In this document: positions 8,126 through 16,969 of the stretch, in pieces
Layout: every line of letters begins with the position of its first letter
Position numbering within the stretch: the stretch's first letter is position 1
DNA from: an uncultured Collinsella sp.
GTDB lineage: Bacteria > Actinomycetota > Coriobacteriia > Coriobacteriales > Coriobacteriaceae
Direction of reading: 5' to 3'
Assembly (NCBI GenBank): GCA_938023905.1
Contig: CALJCO010000121.1
Location: 1-54,090 of the forward strand
DNA: 54,090 nt
Made by a program: the position numbers and the translations under genes
The notes under the pieces: generated by a model
Databases searched by the model: none
Told to the model about the DNA's origin: nothing
What the model saw: only the letters and a program-made list of their open reading frames with translations

Positions 8126-8971
8126 TTAGATGTAGAGGATAAACTTGCGCTCGGACTTATGGAACACGGTGTAGCCAATGACAAGCGCAAGGACCGCCCA
8201 AGCGACGCACATACCAAACGTCAAAAGCGAGGGCGTGGTCTGGAACAAGAAGATATCGCGCATAAACTGCAGGTAGTTATACATGGGGTTCGCATACATC
8301 AAGATACGCACGAGATGCGGCATTTGCGCAATATAGTCAGTCGTCCAGAAGATGGGCGTAATATAAGTCCACGCCGTAATGACGACGCTCCACAGATGCA
8401 TAACGTCGCGGAAAAAGACCGTAAGGGCAGAGAGCATCATGCCCAGGCCCATGCAGAAGCACATAAGCAGCAGCAGGCAAACCGGCAGCAGAATCAAATG
8501 CCAAGAAGGCATAACGCGGAACCACAGCATAACGATGGCGACGGCGACCAGCGAGAAGGTAAAGTTGACCAGCGAGAAGAGCACCTTCTGCACCGGGAAG
8601 ACCCAGCGGTGCACCTTAACCTTCTTGAGCAGAGGGGCAGCACCCACGATCGACGTCAGGGCCTGGTTCGTAGACTCGGACATGACGGCAAAGGTAACGT
8701 TACCCACGATCAAGTACAGCGGGTACATCTCGGGCGTCATTGAGCCATTGCGGCCCTGGCCAAAAATCGTCGAGAACACGATGGCCATGACGATCATCAT
8801 CAGCAGCGGGTTGAGCACCGACCATGCGACGCCCAGAACGCTACGGCGATACTTGATCTTAAAATCCTTGGTAACCAGCTGACGAAGGATAAACGCGTCC
8901 TTCTCAAATTCGTTCTTAGCAAACGTCGCAGGCAGACTGCGAGCTTCTTGTTGCTTTGTCTGATCCGACAC
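8126..8971 (-). CDS. Polysaccharide ABC exporter, permease subunit (Wzm/TagG-like)
   Basis: Membrane half of the exporter, 281 residues. An N-terminal cytoplasmic stretch ends in VTKDFKIKYRRSVLGVAWSVLNP, the hallmark amphipathic entrance of Wzm/TagG permeases. About six membrane helices follow and the protein ends KSERKFILYI. The GTG at 8971 (VSDQTKQQ) is chosen because AAAGGAG lies eight bases before it; the longer frame to 9034 has no such site. It is followed within 11 bases by the ATPase gene, so the two form an operon, and it is divergent from the glycosyltransferase at 9132. Confidence 0.9.
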   Translation of the reverse strand: MSDQTKQQEARSLPATFAKNEFEKDAFILRQLVTKDFKIKYRRSVLGVAWSVLNPLLMMIVMAIVFSTIFGQGRNGSMTPEMYPLYLIVGNVTFAVMSESTNQALTSIVGAAPLLKKVKVHRWVFPVQKVLFSLVNFTFSLVAVAIVMLWFRVMPSWHLILLPVCLLLLMCFCMGLGMMLSALTVFFRDVMHLWSVVITAWTYITPIFWTTDYIAQMPHLVRILMYANPMYNYLQFMRDIFLFQTTPSLLTFGMCVAWAVLALVIGYTVFHKSERKFILYI

Positions 8972-9072
8972 GGATGCAACTCCTTTACTCGTAATCGTTG
9001 ACAAACGAACAGTATAGACCCGACGGCCATGCAAACGATTCGCGCAACAAAACTGGAGAACTAACCCACATC

Positions 9073-9101
9073 TTAGGATGCCAAGCCCAAACGGCTATAC
9101 T
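9073..9101 (+). promoter_or_regulatory. Possible promoter for the 9132 glycosyltransferase operon
   Basis: TTAGGA (9073-9078) and TATACT (9096-9101) are separated by 17 bases in the divergent gap before the glycosyltransferase at 9132. The -10 is good and the -35 poor. A second TATACT can be read on the other strand at 9011-9016 for the ABC exporter, without a convincing -35. Confidence 0.35.
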
Positions 9102-9131
9102 TTCAAGGATTGAATGTATAAGGAGCATTGA

Positions 9132-10103
9132 GTGAATTCTGAATCCATCGCCGTCATCATCCCCTGCTACAACGAAGCCCTCACGATCGGCAAAGTCATC
9201 GACGACTTTCACCGCGAGCTTCCGCAAGCGACGGTCTATGTCTATGACAACAACTCGTCGGACGACACCTCACGCATCGCCACCGAGCACGGCGCCACGG
9301 TCCGCCTTGAACCCCGTCAGGGAAAGGGCAACGTGTGCCGTCAGATGTTTCGCGACATCGACGCCGATTGCTACCTGATGGTCGACGGAGACGACACCTA
9401 CCCCGCCGAGGCGGCCAAAGCCCTCTGCGAGCCCATCCTTAACGGCACAGCCGACATGACCGTAGGCGACCGCCTTTCCAACGGCACCTACGCCGAGGAA
9501 AACAAGCGTGCTTTCCACGGCTTTGGCAACAATCTGGTCCGCGCCATGATCAAGTGGATCTATGGCTACAGCTTCGATGATGTCATGACCGGCTACCGCG
9601 CCATGAGCCGCCCGTTCGTCAAAACCTTCCCCGTGCTTTCCGAGGGCTTCCAGATCGAAACCGAGCTCTCGATCCACGCCGTCGACCACCGCTGGCGCAT
9701 CAAAGATGTACCCATCGAGTACCGCGACCGTCCGGAAGGCTCCGAGTCCAAGCTTAATACCGTCAGCGACGGCATTAAGGTCGTTGCGATGATCGGCACG
9801 CTGTTCAAGGACTACCGCCCTCTGAAGTTCTTCAGCCTGGTTGCGCTTCTGTTTGCGGTGATCGGCCTCGCCCTGGGCATGCCCATCGTTGTCGAGTATT
9901 TCCAGACCGGCCTCGTTCCGCGCTTCCCCACCGCCATGCTCGCCGCGTCGTTTATGTTCCTGTGCGGTCTGAGCCTTGCAACCGGATTCATCCTGGATTC
10001 CGTGGCAAAGGTCGAAAAAAAGCAGTGGGAGGTCAACGTATACAGCAAATACACCTACGACGACCAGCCCGACCACCCTACTTCCAAGCCAAGCAAGAGG
10101 TAA
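9132..10103 (+). CDS. Membrane-anchored GT2 glycosyltransferase (polyprenyl-phosphate type)
   Basis: 323 residues, GT-A fold of the dolichyl-phosphate-mannose synthase type: IAVIIPCYNEALTIGKVI, VYVYDNNSSDDT, and YLMVDGDDTYPAEA carrying the metal-binding Asp residues. EGFQIETELS and two membrane helices (about residues 235-300) follow. Such enzymes usually make a polyprenyl-phosphate sugar on the cytoplasmic face. The GTG start at 9132 follows AAGGAGCATTGA. It lies six bases before a second, related GT2 gene, and the pair precedes a YfhO-like protein, which suggests that lipid-linked sugars are made here and used outside the membrane. Sugar identity cannot be read. Confidence 0.87.
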   Translation: MNSESIAVIIPCYNEALTIGKVIDDFHRELPQATVYVYDNNSSDDTSRIATEHGATVRLEPRQGKGNVCRQMFRDIDADCYLMVDGDDTYPAEAAKALCEPILNGTADMTVGDRLSNGTYAEENKRAFHGFGNNLVRAMIKWIYGYSFDDVMTGYRAMSRPFVKTFPVLSEGFQIETELSIHAVDHRWRIKDVPIEYRDRPEGSESKLNTVSDGIKVVAMIGTLFKDYRPLKFFSLVALLFAVIGLALGMPIVVEYFQTGLVPRFPTAMLAASFMFLCGLSLATGFILDSVAKVEKKQWEVNVYSKYTYDDQPDHPTSKPSKR

Positions 10104-10109
10104 ACCACC

Positions 10110-11078
10110 ATGCCGCTCATCTCCATCGTCGTGCCGTGCTACAACGAGCAGGAATCACTTCCGATCTTTCTCAAAGAGCTCGATGGCGTCGTTCGCATCA
10201 TGACTCAGCAAGACCCCGGCATCTCCTTTGAGACAGTCCTCATCGACGATGGCTCGGCAGACAAAACGCTCGCCGTCATGAAAGCAGAAGCCGCGGCGGC
10301 GCATCCATACGCCATCCGCTGGCACTCTTTCTCGCGCAACTTTGGCAAGGAGGTGGCACTACTCGCCGGACTCCAGCACGCAAAGGGCGACTATGTCGCC
10401 ACCATGGATGCCGACATGCAGGACCCGCCCTCGCTCCTGCCGCAGATGTACGAGATCTTACAAACCGAAGACTACGACAACGTCGCCACACGCAGGACCA
10501 CCCGCAAAGGCGAGCCTCCCATCAGGTCGTTCTGTGCCCGTATGTTCTACAAGATCATTAACCGCATTTCCAAGGCCGACATCGTCGACGGAGCACGCGA
10601 TTTTAGGCTCATGAAGCGACCTATGGTCAACGCCATCATCTCCATGGGCGAATATAACCGATTCTCCAAGGGCATTTACGGCTGGGTCGGCTTCAAGACC
10701 AAATGGCTCCCCTACGTAAACGTCAACCGCGTGGCCGGCGAGACCAAATGGAGCTTTTGGTCGCTGCTCCTCTATTCCATCGACGGCATCGTCGCGTTTT
10801 CCACGGCGCCGCTCTCCCTCGCCGCCCTCACGGGTATCGTTTTCTGTCTCATTGCCATCCTGGGATTCATCGTCATCCTGGTCAAGACGCTTGTTTGGGG
10901 TGACCCCGTCGGCGGATGGCCGTCCCTCGCCTGCCTCATAACGCTGTTTGGCGGCATGCAGCTTCTGTGCTTAGGAATCATCGGTGAATACTTGGCAAAA
11001 GCCTACTTGGAAACCAAACGACGTCCCATCTATATCATTCGAGAATCCAACGAGGAATCTGATGACACGACCCAATAA
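10110..11078 (+). CDS. GT2 glycosyltransferase with two C-terminal TM helices (GtrB/CsbB-like)
   Basis: 322 residues: ISIVVPCYNEQESLPIFL, VLIDDGSADKT, FGKEVALLAGLQHA, TMDADMQDPP with the DXD-type metal site, and DGARDFRLMKR. Two long hydrophobic segments (about 230-260 and 270-300) complete the protein. This is the layout of GtrB/CsbB/ArnC enzymes, which attach glucose, GlcNAc or similar to undecaprenyl phosphate. It overlaps the following YfhO-like gene by 17 bases, a strong sign of a shared job. In Bacillus and Listeria, CsbB-like and YfhO-like proteins form a lipoteichoic-acid glycosylation system. No small GtcA-type flippase is visible next to them. Confidence 0.88.
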   Translation: MPLISIVVPCYNEQESLPIFLKELDGVVRIMTQQDPGISFETVLIDDGSADKTLAVMKAEAAAAHPYAIRWHSFSRNFGKEVALLAGLQHAKGDYVATMDADMQDPPSLLPQMYEILQTEDYDNVATRRTTRKGEPPIRSFCARMFYKIINRISKADIVDGARDFRLMKRPMVNAIISMGEYNRFSKGIYGWVGFKTKWLPYVNVNRVAGETKWSFWSLLLYSIDGIVAFSTAPLSLAALTGIVFCLIAILGFIVILVKTLVWGDPVGGWPSLACLITLFGGMQLLCLGIIGEYLAKAYLETKRRPIYIIRESNEESDDTTQ

Positions 11079-13470
11079 CAGCACACTCAAGAATGTGGCG
11101 CTCTACGCCGCCTGCTTCGCGTTTTCCGTCGCACTTTTTATCGCACTTGCAGCGGCGGGGCATGTCTACCCCTTTGGCGACAACTCGTTTCTCACCAACG
11201 ATCTCAAATACCAATACATCGACTTCTTCGCGTGGTTTCGCCGCGTCCTTTTAGGAGAGGCAAACCTTCGCTATTCCTTCTCGCAAGGACTCGGCATGAA
11301 CACATGGGGGCTCTATAGCTACTACCTCGCCAGCCCCTTCAACCTGCTCTGCGCGCTGTTTCCCGCAGACAAGCTGACGCTCTTCATATTTGCCATAACC
11401 GCGCTCAAACTGGGCTGCATCCACATCAGCAGCGCTTGGTATGTGCAAAAGCGCTTTGACCTGTCCAAGCCCGCCGCATTCCTGCTTTCCCTCTCGTTCA
11501 CGTTTTGCAGCTGGACCATCAGCAACCTGCGCAACCCTCTCTGGATCGATTGCCTCATCCTGCTGCCCATCTGCGCCTACGGATGCCACGAGCTTATCCG
11601 CAAGCGGCGCATGATCCGCCTCGTCATCGCAACCGCGCTCAATGTCATGTTCTGCTGGTATACGGCCTACATCAGCATCCTGTTCCTCTGCATCTTCGTA
11701 TTGATCGAATTTGTCGATTATGTTGCAGAAAAAGGATTTAGCTGGAAGCTCATGCTCGATCGGGCCCTGCGATTCGCCGGGGCCATCGCGCTTGGACTGC
11801 TTCTGTCCGCCTGGACCTTTTTGCCGACCATCCTTGCCATGTCCAAGGGCGGTCCCGTTCTAGCACTCGGCCCCCTACTTAAAACCAGCCTCAAGTCGGT
11901 CATCAGGGGCTTTCTTCCCTGCATGTGGGTAAGCAACGAAAGCACACCGCAGTTCTATTGCGGCATCATCATGATGCTGCTTGCGGTGAGCCTGCTGGTT
12001 AACCGCACGGTTTCAATCAAGACGCGCATCGCAACACTCGTCGTCACGATAATCCTGGTTGCAAGCTCCGTTTTGAGCCCGCTCGAGTACATCTGGTGCG
12101 GCATGCGCGTTCCCAACGGCTTCTACTCGCGCACGGCTTTTTTGCTGAGCTTCTTTGCGCTGTGGGCTGCGGGCTATACCCTGCAGATCCTCAAGGATCA
12201 ACCTAAATTGCGCCAAGCCTATCGCCCCGCCGTCATCTTGCCACTCCTGGCGCCCACCGCTATTGAACTGTTTGCCAACGCTCATGTAGTATGGAACCAG
12301 CTCTACGCGGGCTATTCCGAAAATACCAACAGGGTCTATGTAGCCACCGCAACCAACACGATCGCTACCACTACAGAACGGGATTCAGCTCCGTTCTACC
12401 GCATCGATCGTACAACCACACGAGCCGATAGTGCCGCTCTAAACGAAGGCCTGGCACTAGGGTATAACCAGCTATCTTCTTATTCGTCCGCCAATAACCC
12501 GCAGGCAATTGCATTGCTCAACTCCCTTGGTTACAGCAGCGTCGGCGAATTCTCGACCCGTTATGCCGAGCCCATTCTTGCCGTTGATGCCCTGCTAGGA
12601 GTCAAGTATGCCATCGCCGAGCAAGCTCCCGCGGGTTATGTAATGGCAAAGGCGAATCAGCCCGAATCCGCAACCGCGGTCTACGAGAATCCCTATGCGC
12701 TCAGTGTAGGCATCACGGCTTCAAACGATATCCAAAACAGCACATTAGAGGGCGAAAACCCCTTCGAAAAGCAGAACGACCTGTACAGCAAAATACTGAG
12801 TCGTAAGGTCGAGCTCTATACCAAAATCGAGGCCGCAAAGACGGAGGATGGCGAGAGTCTAAAGCAATGGAGCGTTACCCTGCCGGCAGGCTCCATCGGA
12901 TACCTCTACATCAATAAAGATACGAGCGCCGGAAGCTATTGGCCCGTCGCCCTCACCATCGATCAGCGATCAATCAATAACGAAGCCTGGAGATTCGACA
13001 ATAATATCCGCCAGATTGCGGATGCATCGGACGCCCCGAGCCAGCATACGGTGTCAATCGGAGTCGCAGAGGGCTATACAGACATGCCCCAAGACAATGA
13101 GCCGGTCTTTTACGCCCTCAATCTGGACGTTTTCGAGCAGATTATTAGCGAGCTTAAGACGAGCGAGTTTATTCCGACGGTTTTTGAGGACGGAAGAATC
13201 GAAGGCGAGTATACCGCCAAGGACGACGGCAACCTGCTGCTGAGCGTTCCGTACGATGAGGGCTGGAACGTAACGGTAAACGGAACCGCCGCAGAACTAA
13301 CGCCCGCCGCCGATAAGGGTTTGTCATCCCTGAACATGCAGAAAGGCTCGAATAGGATCGTGATGACCTACAAGACTCCGGGCGCCCTTGCGGGGCTTGC
13401 AGTGAGTCTGGCGACCTCCGCCCTTGTTGCAGCGGGGCTATTCACCAGGCATAAGAAAAGCCGCCGTTAA
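11062..13470 (+). CDS. YfhO-family multi-membrane glycosyltransferase
   Basis: 802 residues. The first half has about 12 hydrophobic helices, starting LKNVALYAACFAFSVALF, with a GDNSFLTNDLKYQYIDFF loop after helix 1 that fits the acidic first loop of GT-C enzymes. Residues about 430-760 form a large outer domain, and one last helix leads to a basic tail (RHKKSRR). The YFYFxDR-free but YfhO-like pattern FYRIDRTTTRADSAALNEG and VPYDEGWNVTVNG match the family. YfhO proteins take sugars from undecaprenyl phosphate and place them on surface polymers. The start at 11062 (MTRPNNST) lies inside the previous gene, behind GAGGAATCTG. Confidence 0.8.
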   Translation: MTRPNNSTLKNVALYAACFAFSVALFIALAAAGHVYPFGDNSFLTNDLKYQYIDFFAWFRRVLLGEANLRYSFSQGLGMNTWGLYSYYLASPFNLLCALFPADKLTLFIFAITALKLGCIHISSAWYVQKRFDLSKPAAFLLSLSFTFCSWTISNLRNPLWIDCLILLPICAYGCHELIRKRRMIRLVIATALNVMFCWYTAYISILFLCIFVLIEFVDYVAEKGFSWKLMLDRALRFAGAIALGLLLSAWTFLPTILAMSKGGPVLALGPLLKTSLKSVIRGFLPCMWVSNESTPQFYCGIIMMLLAVSLLVNRTVSIKTRIATLVVTIILVASSVLSPLEYIWCGMRVPNGFYSRTAFLLSFFALWAAGYTLQILKDQPKLRQAYRPAVILPLLAPTAIELFANAHVVWNQLYAGYSENTNRVYVATATNTIATTTERDSAPFYRIDRTTTRADSAALNEGLALGYNQLSSYSSANNPQAIALLNSLGYSSVGEFSTRYAEPILAVDALLGVKYAIAEQAPAGYVMAKANQPESATAVYENPYALSVGITASNDIQNSTLEGENPFEKQNDLYSKILSRKVELYTKIEAAKTEDGESLKQWSVTLPAGSIGYLYINKDTSAGSYWPVALTIDQRSINNEAWRFDNNIRQIADASDAPSQHTVSIGVAEGYTDMPQDNEPVFYALNLDVFEQIISELKTSEFIPTVFEDGRIEGEYTAKDDGNLLLSVPYDEGWNVTVNGTAAELTPAADKGLSSLNMQKGSNRIVMTYKTPGALAGLAVSLATSALVAAGLFTRHKKSRR

Positions 13471-13485
13471 CAAGCGGCGGCTTTT
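13456..13485. terminator. Bidirectional terminator between convergent operons
   Basis: AAAAGCCGCCG pairs perfectly with CGGCGGCTTTT around TTAACAAG. The stem overlaps the YfhO-like stop codon, and the runs of A and T on both flanks allow it to stop both that operon and the convergent rfb operon, whose last stop is at 13508. Confidence 0.9.
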
Positions 13486-13507
13486 ACTCTCGAAAAGTTA
13501 ATAGCGG

Positions 13508-14962
13508 CTAGAGCGTCCTGATGTACTCCCCCAGCTCTTCCTCCCAGTCGGGCATGTGGAACCCGACCGACTCGAGCCTGGACAGGTCGAGCGCGGAGTG
13601 GACCGGGCGCGGTGCGACGGGGCCCTCGGCGCTCGCGTAGTAGTCGGCGGTCGAAACCGGCACGACCTTCTCCCCGTTGCCGTTGGCGGCCTCGAAGACG
13701 GCGCGGGCGATATCGGCCCAGCTCTTCACGGTGCCGGAGCCGGTGCAGTCGTAGGTGCCGCAGGGGGCCTTCGCGTCCAGCACGTGGAAGATCGCCTCGG
13801 CCATGTCGCGCGTGAAGGTCAGGCGTCCCAGCTGGTCGTCCACGACCGTGACCTTGTCCAGCCCGTCCTCCGGGTCGGCGACGCGGTCGGACAGGCCCTT
13901 CGTCGTCTTGACGAAGTTGCGGCCCTCGCCGATGACCCAGGAGCTGCGCATGATGTAGTGGCGCGGGCAGCCCGCCACGGCGATGTCGCCGGCGGCCTTG
14001 GTCTGGCCGTAGACGGACAGCGGGGAGAACGGCTCGTCCTCGGTGTGGACCTCCGCGGCGCCGTCGAAGACGTAGTCGCTGGACACGTGGACCAGGGTGA
14101 TGCCGTGCCCGGCGCAGGTGCGCGCGAGAAGGGCGGGCCCCGTCGCGTTGGCCTTCCAAGCGGCCACGCGGCCCTCGGGGGTCTCGGCCCTGTCCACCGC
14201 GGTGTAGGCGCCGCAGTTGATCACGGTGCCGTAGAGCGACCAGTCGTACTGCGCGTAGGCCGCCGGGTCGGACATGTCGAAGGTGTCGATGTCGCAGAAG
14301 TCGAAGTCCTTCGCCACGCCGCGCTCCTCGGCGAGCTTGCGGACCGCGCGGCCCAGCTGGCCGTTGCAGCCGGTGACGAGCGTCCTCTTGGGCGCCATGG
14401 GGACGACGTCCCTCAGCATCGGGTGGTTCAGGTCGGCCTCGGAGACGGTCGCCTCCGAAAGCGGGATCGGCCACTGGATGTTGAGCTCCGGGTCGGCGAG
14501 GTTCACGAAGGTGTAGGTCCTCTTCAGCTCCAGCGACCAGTGGGCGTCCACCAGGTACGTGTAGGCGGTGCCGTCCTCCAGGGCCTGGAAGGAGTTGCCC
14601 ACGCCGCGCGGGACGTAGATGGCCTTCGACGGGTCGAGCGTGCAGGTGAACACCTTGCCGAAGGTCTCGCTTCCCTCGCGCAGGTCCACCCAGGCGCCGA
14701 AGACCGAGCCGCGGGCCACGGAGATGAACTTGTCCCAGGGCTCGGCGTGGATGCCGCGCGTGACGCCGCGGCTGTCGTTGTAGGAGACGTTGTTCTGGAC
14801 GACGCGGAGGTCCGGGATGCCCAGGGCGCACATCTTGGCGCGCTGCCAGTTCTCCTTGAACCAGCCGCGCGAGTCGCCGTGGACGGCCAGGTCGACGACC
14901 TTGAGGCCCCCGATGCCGGTCTCGGTGACGGAGAGGTCCTTCTCGAATGCGATGTCTGCCAT
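13508..14962 (-). CDS. rfbCD: dTDP-4-dehydrorhamnose 3,5-epimerase / reductase fusion (RmlC-RmlD)
   Basis: One 484-residue protein performs the last two steps of dTDP-L-rhamnose synthesis. Residues 1-190 form a cupin-type epimerase: RGVTRGIHAEPWDKF with the catalytic-type His at 72, and YVPRGVGNSFQAL. Residues 191-484 form the NADPH-dependent reductase: nucleotide loop GCNGQLG (198-204), VHVSSDYVFDG, Tyr318 and Lys322 in YGQTK, and the MRSSWVIGEGRNFV segment. Such fusions occur in Actinobacteria including bifidobacteria. The gene is very GC-rich compared with the cassette upstream. It lies 111 bases after rfbB, and that gap contains a long hairpin (14986-15046). Confidence 0.93.
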   Translation of the reverse strand: MADIAFEKDLSVTETGIGGLKVVDLAVHGDSRGWFKENWQRAKMCALGIPDLRVVQNNVSYNDSRGVTRGIHAEPWDKFISVARGSVFGAWVDLREGSETFGKVFTCTLDPSKAIYVPRGVGNSFQALEDGTAYTYLVDAHWSLELKRTYTFVNLADPELNIQWPIPLSEATVSEADLNHPMLRDVVPMAPKRTLVTGCNGQLGRAVRKLAEERGVAKDFDFCDIDTFDMSDPAAYAQYDWSLYGTVINCGAYTAVDRAETPEGRVAAWKANATGPALLARTCAGHGITLVHVSSDYVFDGAAEVHTEDEPFSPLSVYGQTKAAGDIAVAGCPRHYIMRSSWVIGEGRNFVKTTKGLSDRVADPEDGLDKVTVVDDQLGRLTFTRDMAEAIFHVLDAKAPCGTYDCTGSGTVKSWADIARAVFEAANGNGEKVVPVSTADYYASAEGPVAPRPVHSALDLSRLESVGFHMPDWEEELGEYIRTL

Positions 14963-14985
14963 ATCGTAAGTTCCAATCGTGATTC

Positions 14986-15046
14986 GGGTACCACTCGCGG
15001 GAACGCAGGATCATCCCCATGCCCTGCGACCCCGCGAGGGGCACCC
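14986..15046 (-). promoter_or_regulatory. Long stem-loop between rfbB and rfbCD
   Basis: Two 24-base arms (14986-15009 and 15023-15046) pair at 20 of 24 positions around a 13-base loop. The core pairs are CTCGCGGG with CCCGCGAG and CGCAGG with CCTGCG. There is no T-run, so this is not a classical terminator. It could set the ratio of RfbB to RfbCD by processing or attenuation, or be a REP-like repeat. It lies 23 bases upstream of the rfbCD start. Confidence 0.6.
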
Positions 15047-15073
15047 GATGATGTATACGTCGGGAATCCGGGC

Positions 15074-16093
15074 CTACTGCCCCTGGGCGCGGTAGCGCGC
15101 CTCGGTGGCCTCCTTGGCCGGGCGCCACCAGGACTCGTTCTCGACGTACCAGTCGATCGTCTGCTTGAGGCCCTCGGCGAAGTCGGTGTGCGCCGGCCTC
15201 CAGCCCAGCTCGCGCTGGAGCTTCGTGCTGTCGATGGCGTAGCGGCGGTCGTGGCCGGGGCGGTCGGCGACCCAGTCGAAGTCCTCGGGGTCGCGCCCCA
15301 TGGCCTCCAGGATCATGCGCAGGACCGTGATGTTGTTCCTCTCGCCGTCGGCGCCGATGAGGTAGGTCTCCCCCGTGCGGCCCTTGGTGAGGATGTCCCA
15401 GACGGCCGAGGAGTGGTCCTCGGTGTGGATCCAGTCGCGGACGTTCTCGCCGCGGCCGTAGAGCTTGGGGCGGACGCCGTCGATGATGTTGGTGATCTGC
15501 CTGGGGATGAACTTCTCCACGTGCTGGTAGGGGCCGTAGTTGTTGGAGCAGTTGGAGATCGTGGTGCGCAGGCCGTAGGTGCGGGTCCAGGCGCGGACCA
15601 GCATGTCAGAGGACGCCTTGGTGCTCGAGTACGGGCTGCTCGGGTGATACGGCGTCTCCTCGGTGAACTTCGCCGGGTCGTCGAGCGCCAGGTCGCCGTA
15701 GACCTCGTCGGTGGAGACGTGGTGGTAGCGGATGCCGTACTTGCGGACGGCCTCCAGCAGGCGGAAGGTGCCCTCCACGTTGGTGCGCAGGAACGGCTCG
15801 GGGTCGGCGATGGAGTTGTCGTTGTGGCTCTCTGCGGCGTAGTGCACGATGGCGTCGTGGCCCGGGACGATCCTGTCCAGCAGCTCCGCGTCGCAGATGT
15901 CGCCCACGACGAGCTCCACGCGGTCCGAGGGCAGCCCGGCGATGTTCTCGGGGTTGCCGGCGTAGGTCAGCTTGTCCAGGACGGTCACGTGGACGCCCGG
16001 GTGGTTGTTCACGACGTAGTGCACGAAGTTGCTGCCGATGAAGCCGCAGCCGCCCGTAACGATGATGTTCTTAGGTTCAAAGATCTCAGACAT
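15074..16093 (-). CDS. rfbB: dTDP-glucose 4,6-dehydratase
   Basis: Second step of dTDP-L-rhamnose synthesis, 339 residues. The Rossmann loop GGCGFIG (14-20) opens the protein. HYAAESHNDNSI, the catalytic STDEVYGDL, YSSTKASSD (Tyr-x-x-x-Lys), SNNYGPYQHVEKFIP and GENVRDWIHTEDH follow in the expected order. Start 16093 (MSEIFEPKN) is chosen because GAGGAG lies six bases before the ATG; a start at 16105 has none. The gene begins only 19 bases after the stop of the small DUF6718-like gene, so it may be transcribed from the cassette as well as from its own signals. It is strongly GC-rich. Confidence 0.95.
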   Translation of the reverse strand: MSEIFEPKNIIVTGGCGFIGSNFVHYVVNNHPGVHVTVLDKLTYAGNPENIAGLPSDRVELVVGDICDAELLDRIVPGHDAIVHYAAESHNDNSIADPEPFLRTNVEGTFRLLEAVRKYGIRYHHVSTDEVYGDLALDDPAKFTEETPYHPSSPYSSTKASSDMLVRAWTRTYGLRTTISNCSNNYGPYQHVEKFIPRQITNIIDGVRPKLYGRGENVRDWIHTEDHSSAVWDILTKGRTGETYLIGADGERNNITVLRMILEAMGRDPEDFDWVADRPGHDRRYAIDSTKLQRELGWRPAHTDFAEGLKQTIDWYVENESWWRPAKEATEARYRAQGQ

Positions 16094-16112
16094 GAAACTC
16101 CTCATTATATGT

Positions 16113-16346
16113 TTACGCAGCAGCTTGCTTTTTCAGCTTATCGATTAACTCATCTTCAGAATCAACAAACTCATAAGGCTCATATTCACCGTATGCAGAG
16201 GGACGACTAATTGTAACCAACTGAAGATCAGAGGAACCGAACTGGCTCTCAACCTTATCAATGAAATCAATCAAATCTTGCCCAGGTTTTGCGCTAAGTG
16301 CAAACGATCCTTCTTTCGAAAACCACTTAGCAACCAGATAACACAT
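16113..16346 (-). CDS. Small DUF6718-like protein
   Basis: 77 residues beginning MCYLVAKWFSKEGSFAL, with a central LQLVTISRPSAYGEYEPYEF and an acidic/basic tail. I recall this YLVAK...SRPSAYGEY pattern as the DUF6718 family of unknown function, mostly in Firmicutes and Actinobacteria. Start 16346 is favoured over 16349 by spacing to AGGAGG and by the family-like MCYLVAK opening. The first 20 bases overlap the end of the alarmone-synthetase gene, and its ribosome binding site lies inside that gene, so the two are translationally coupled. That coupling fits a partner or antitoxin role, which is inference only. There is no signal or membrane segment. Confidence 0.72.
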   Translation of the reverse strand: MCYLVAKWFSKEGSFALSAKPGQDLIDFIDKVESQFGSSDLQLVTISRPSAYGEYEPYEFVDSEDELIDKLKKQAAA

Positions 16347-16938
16347 CATCTAACCTCCTAACAAAATCATCCTCGCGATGGATATAGCCTCTCTCGTATG
16401 CCAAACGAAGCTCGAATCCAATATCGGGATTATCAAAACGTTTATAGACATATTTATGAAGCCAGTTATTTATCTGCCTATCGTAATACGTATTGTACTG
16501 AATCTCCACTGGGTAGTACCCAGGCTTGCGGGTGAAATACACATGAACGCCCCTATAGCCATCGTCAACAGACTTGCCTTGGGACATATCAACTACCTTT
16601 AGACATGCTTCGTCGACTTCGAGAATGTCTTCGTAAGAATCAACCATTGAACGAAAGCCCAATAGGTCATTAAACACTTTTCGAACTTGGTGATCAGGAT
16701 AATAGCGATCATATTTGAGCGAAATCGACTGAGCACTTTTAATACGATAGTCGACAGGCAGGTCAGCAAGAACGCCCAGGGAAATATACCATTTGCGGAC
16801 ACGATTCAATTCATCCAGCAGCTCATCACGATTGAAATAGTGAAGATTCTTCTTAAGCGAAATGCCCAGCTCACTTTTATAAGATAGCGAGGAAAGAAGC
16901 TCGAGAGACAAGCCGTCTCGCTTTAAAATAGCTTCCAT
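16327..16938 (-). CDS. Small alarmone synthetase-like protein (RelA/SpoT synthetase domain)
   Basis: 203 residues with no hydrolase, TGS or ACT domain. The (p)ppGpp synthetase motifs are in order: Arg65, Lys67 and Lys75 in RIKSAQSISLKYDR, the pyrophosphate-donor/metal segment NDLLGFR with Asp91 and Arg96, GYRGVH with Tyr128 and His132, and VEIQYNT with Glu145 and Gln147. In known enzymes Asp and Glu of the last motifs bind Mg and drive transfer of pyrophosphate to the nucleotide 3'-OH, so activity seems preserved. The size fits RelP/RelQ or toxic ToxSAS enzymes. It sits in an AT-richer four-gene cassette and overlaps the next gene. Start 16938 follows GTAGG; GTG 16944 is an alternative. Confidence 0.8.
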   Translation of the reverse strand: MEAILKRDGLSLELLSSLSYKSELGISLKKNLHYFNRDELLDELNRVRKWYISLGVLADLPVDYRIKSAQSISLKYDRYYPDHQVRKVFNDLLGFRSMVDSYEDILEVDEACLKVVDMSQGKSVDDGYRGVHVYFTRKPGYYPVEIQYNTYYDRQINNWLHKYVYKRFDNPDIGFELRLAYERGYIHREDDFVRRLDDVLSGC

Positions 16939-16969
16939 AATCACCTACCAACACACGACCAGAGCCTTG

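Noticed and set aside
7216..9131. tRNA-Arg considered as an attachment site of an integrated island
   Set aside because: No integrase gene is present and no second copy of the tRNA 3' end was noticed by eye in the window.
13556..16210. An 884-codon plus-strand frame antisense to rfbCD and rfbB
   Set aside because: Valine/glycine/arginine-rich shadow of very GC-rich genes; no domain, and the minus-strand genes match known families throughout.
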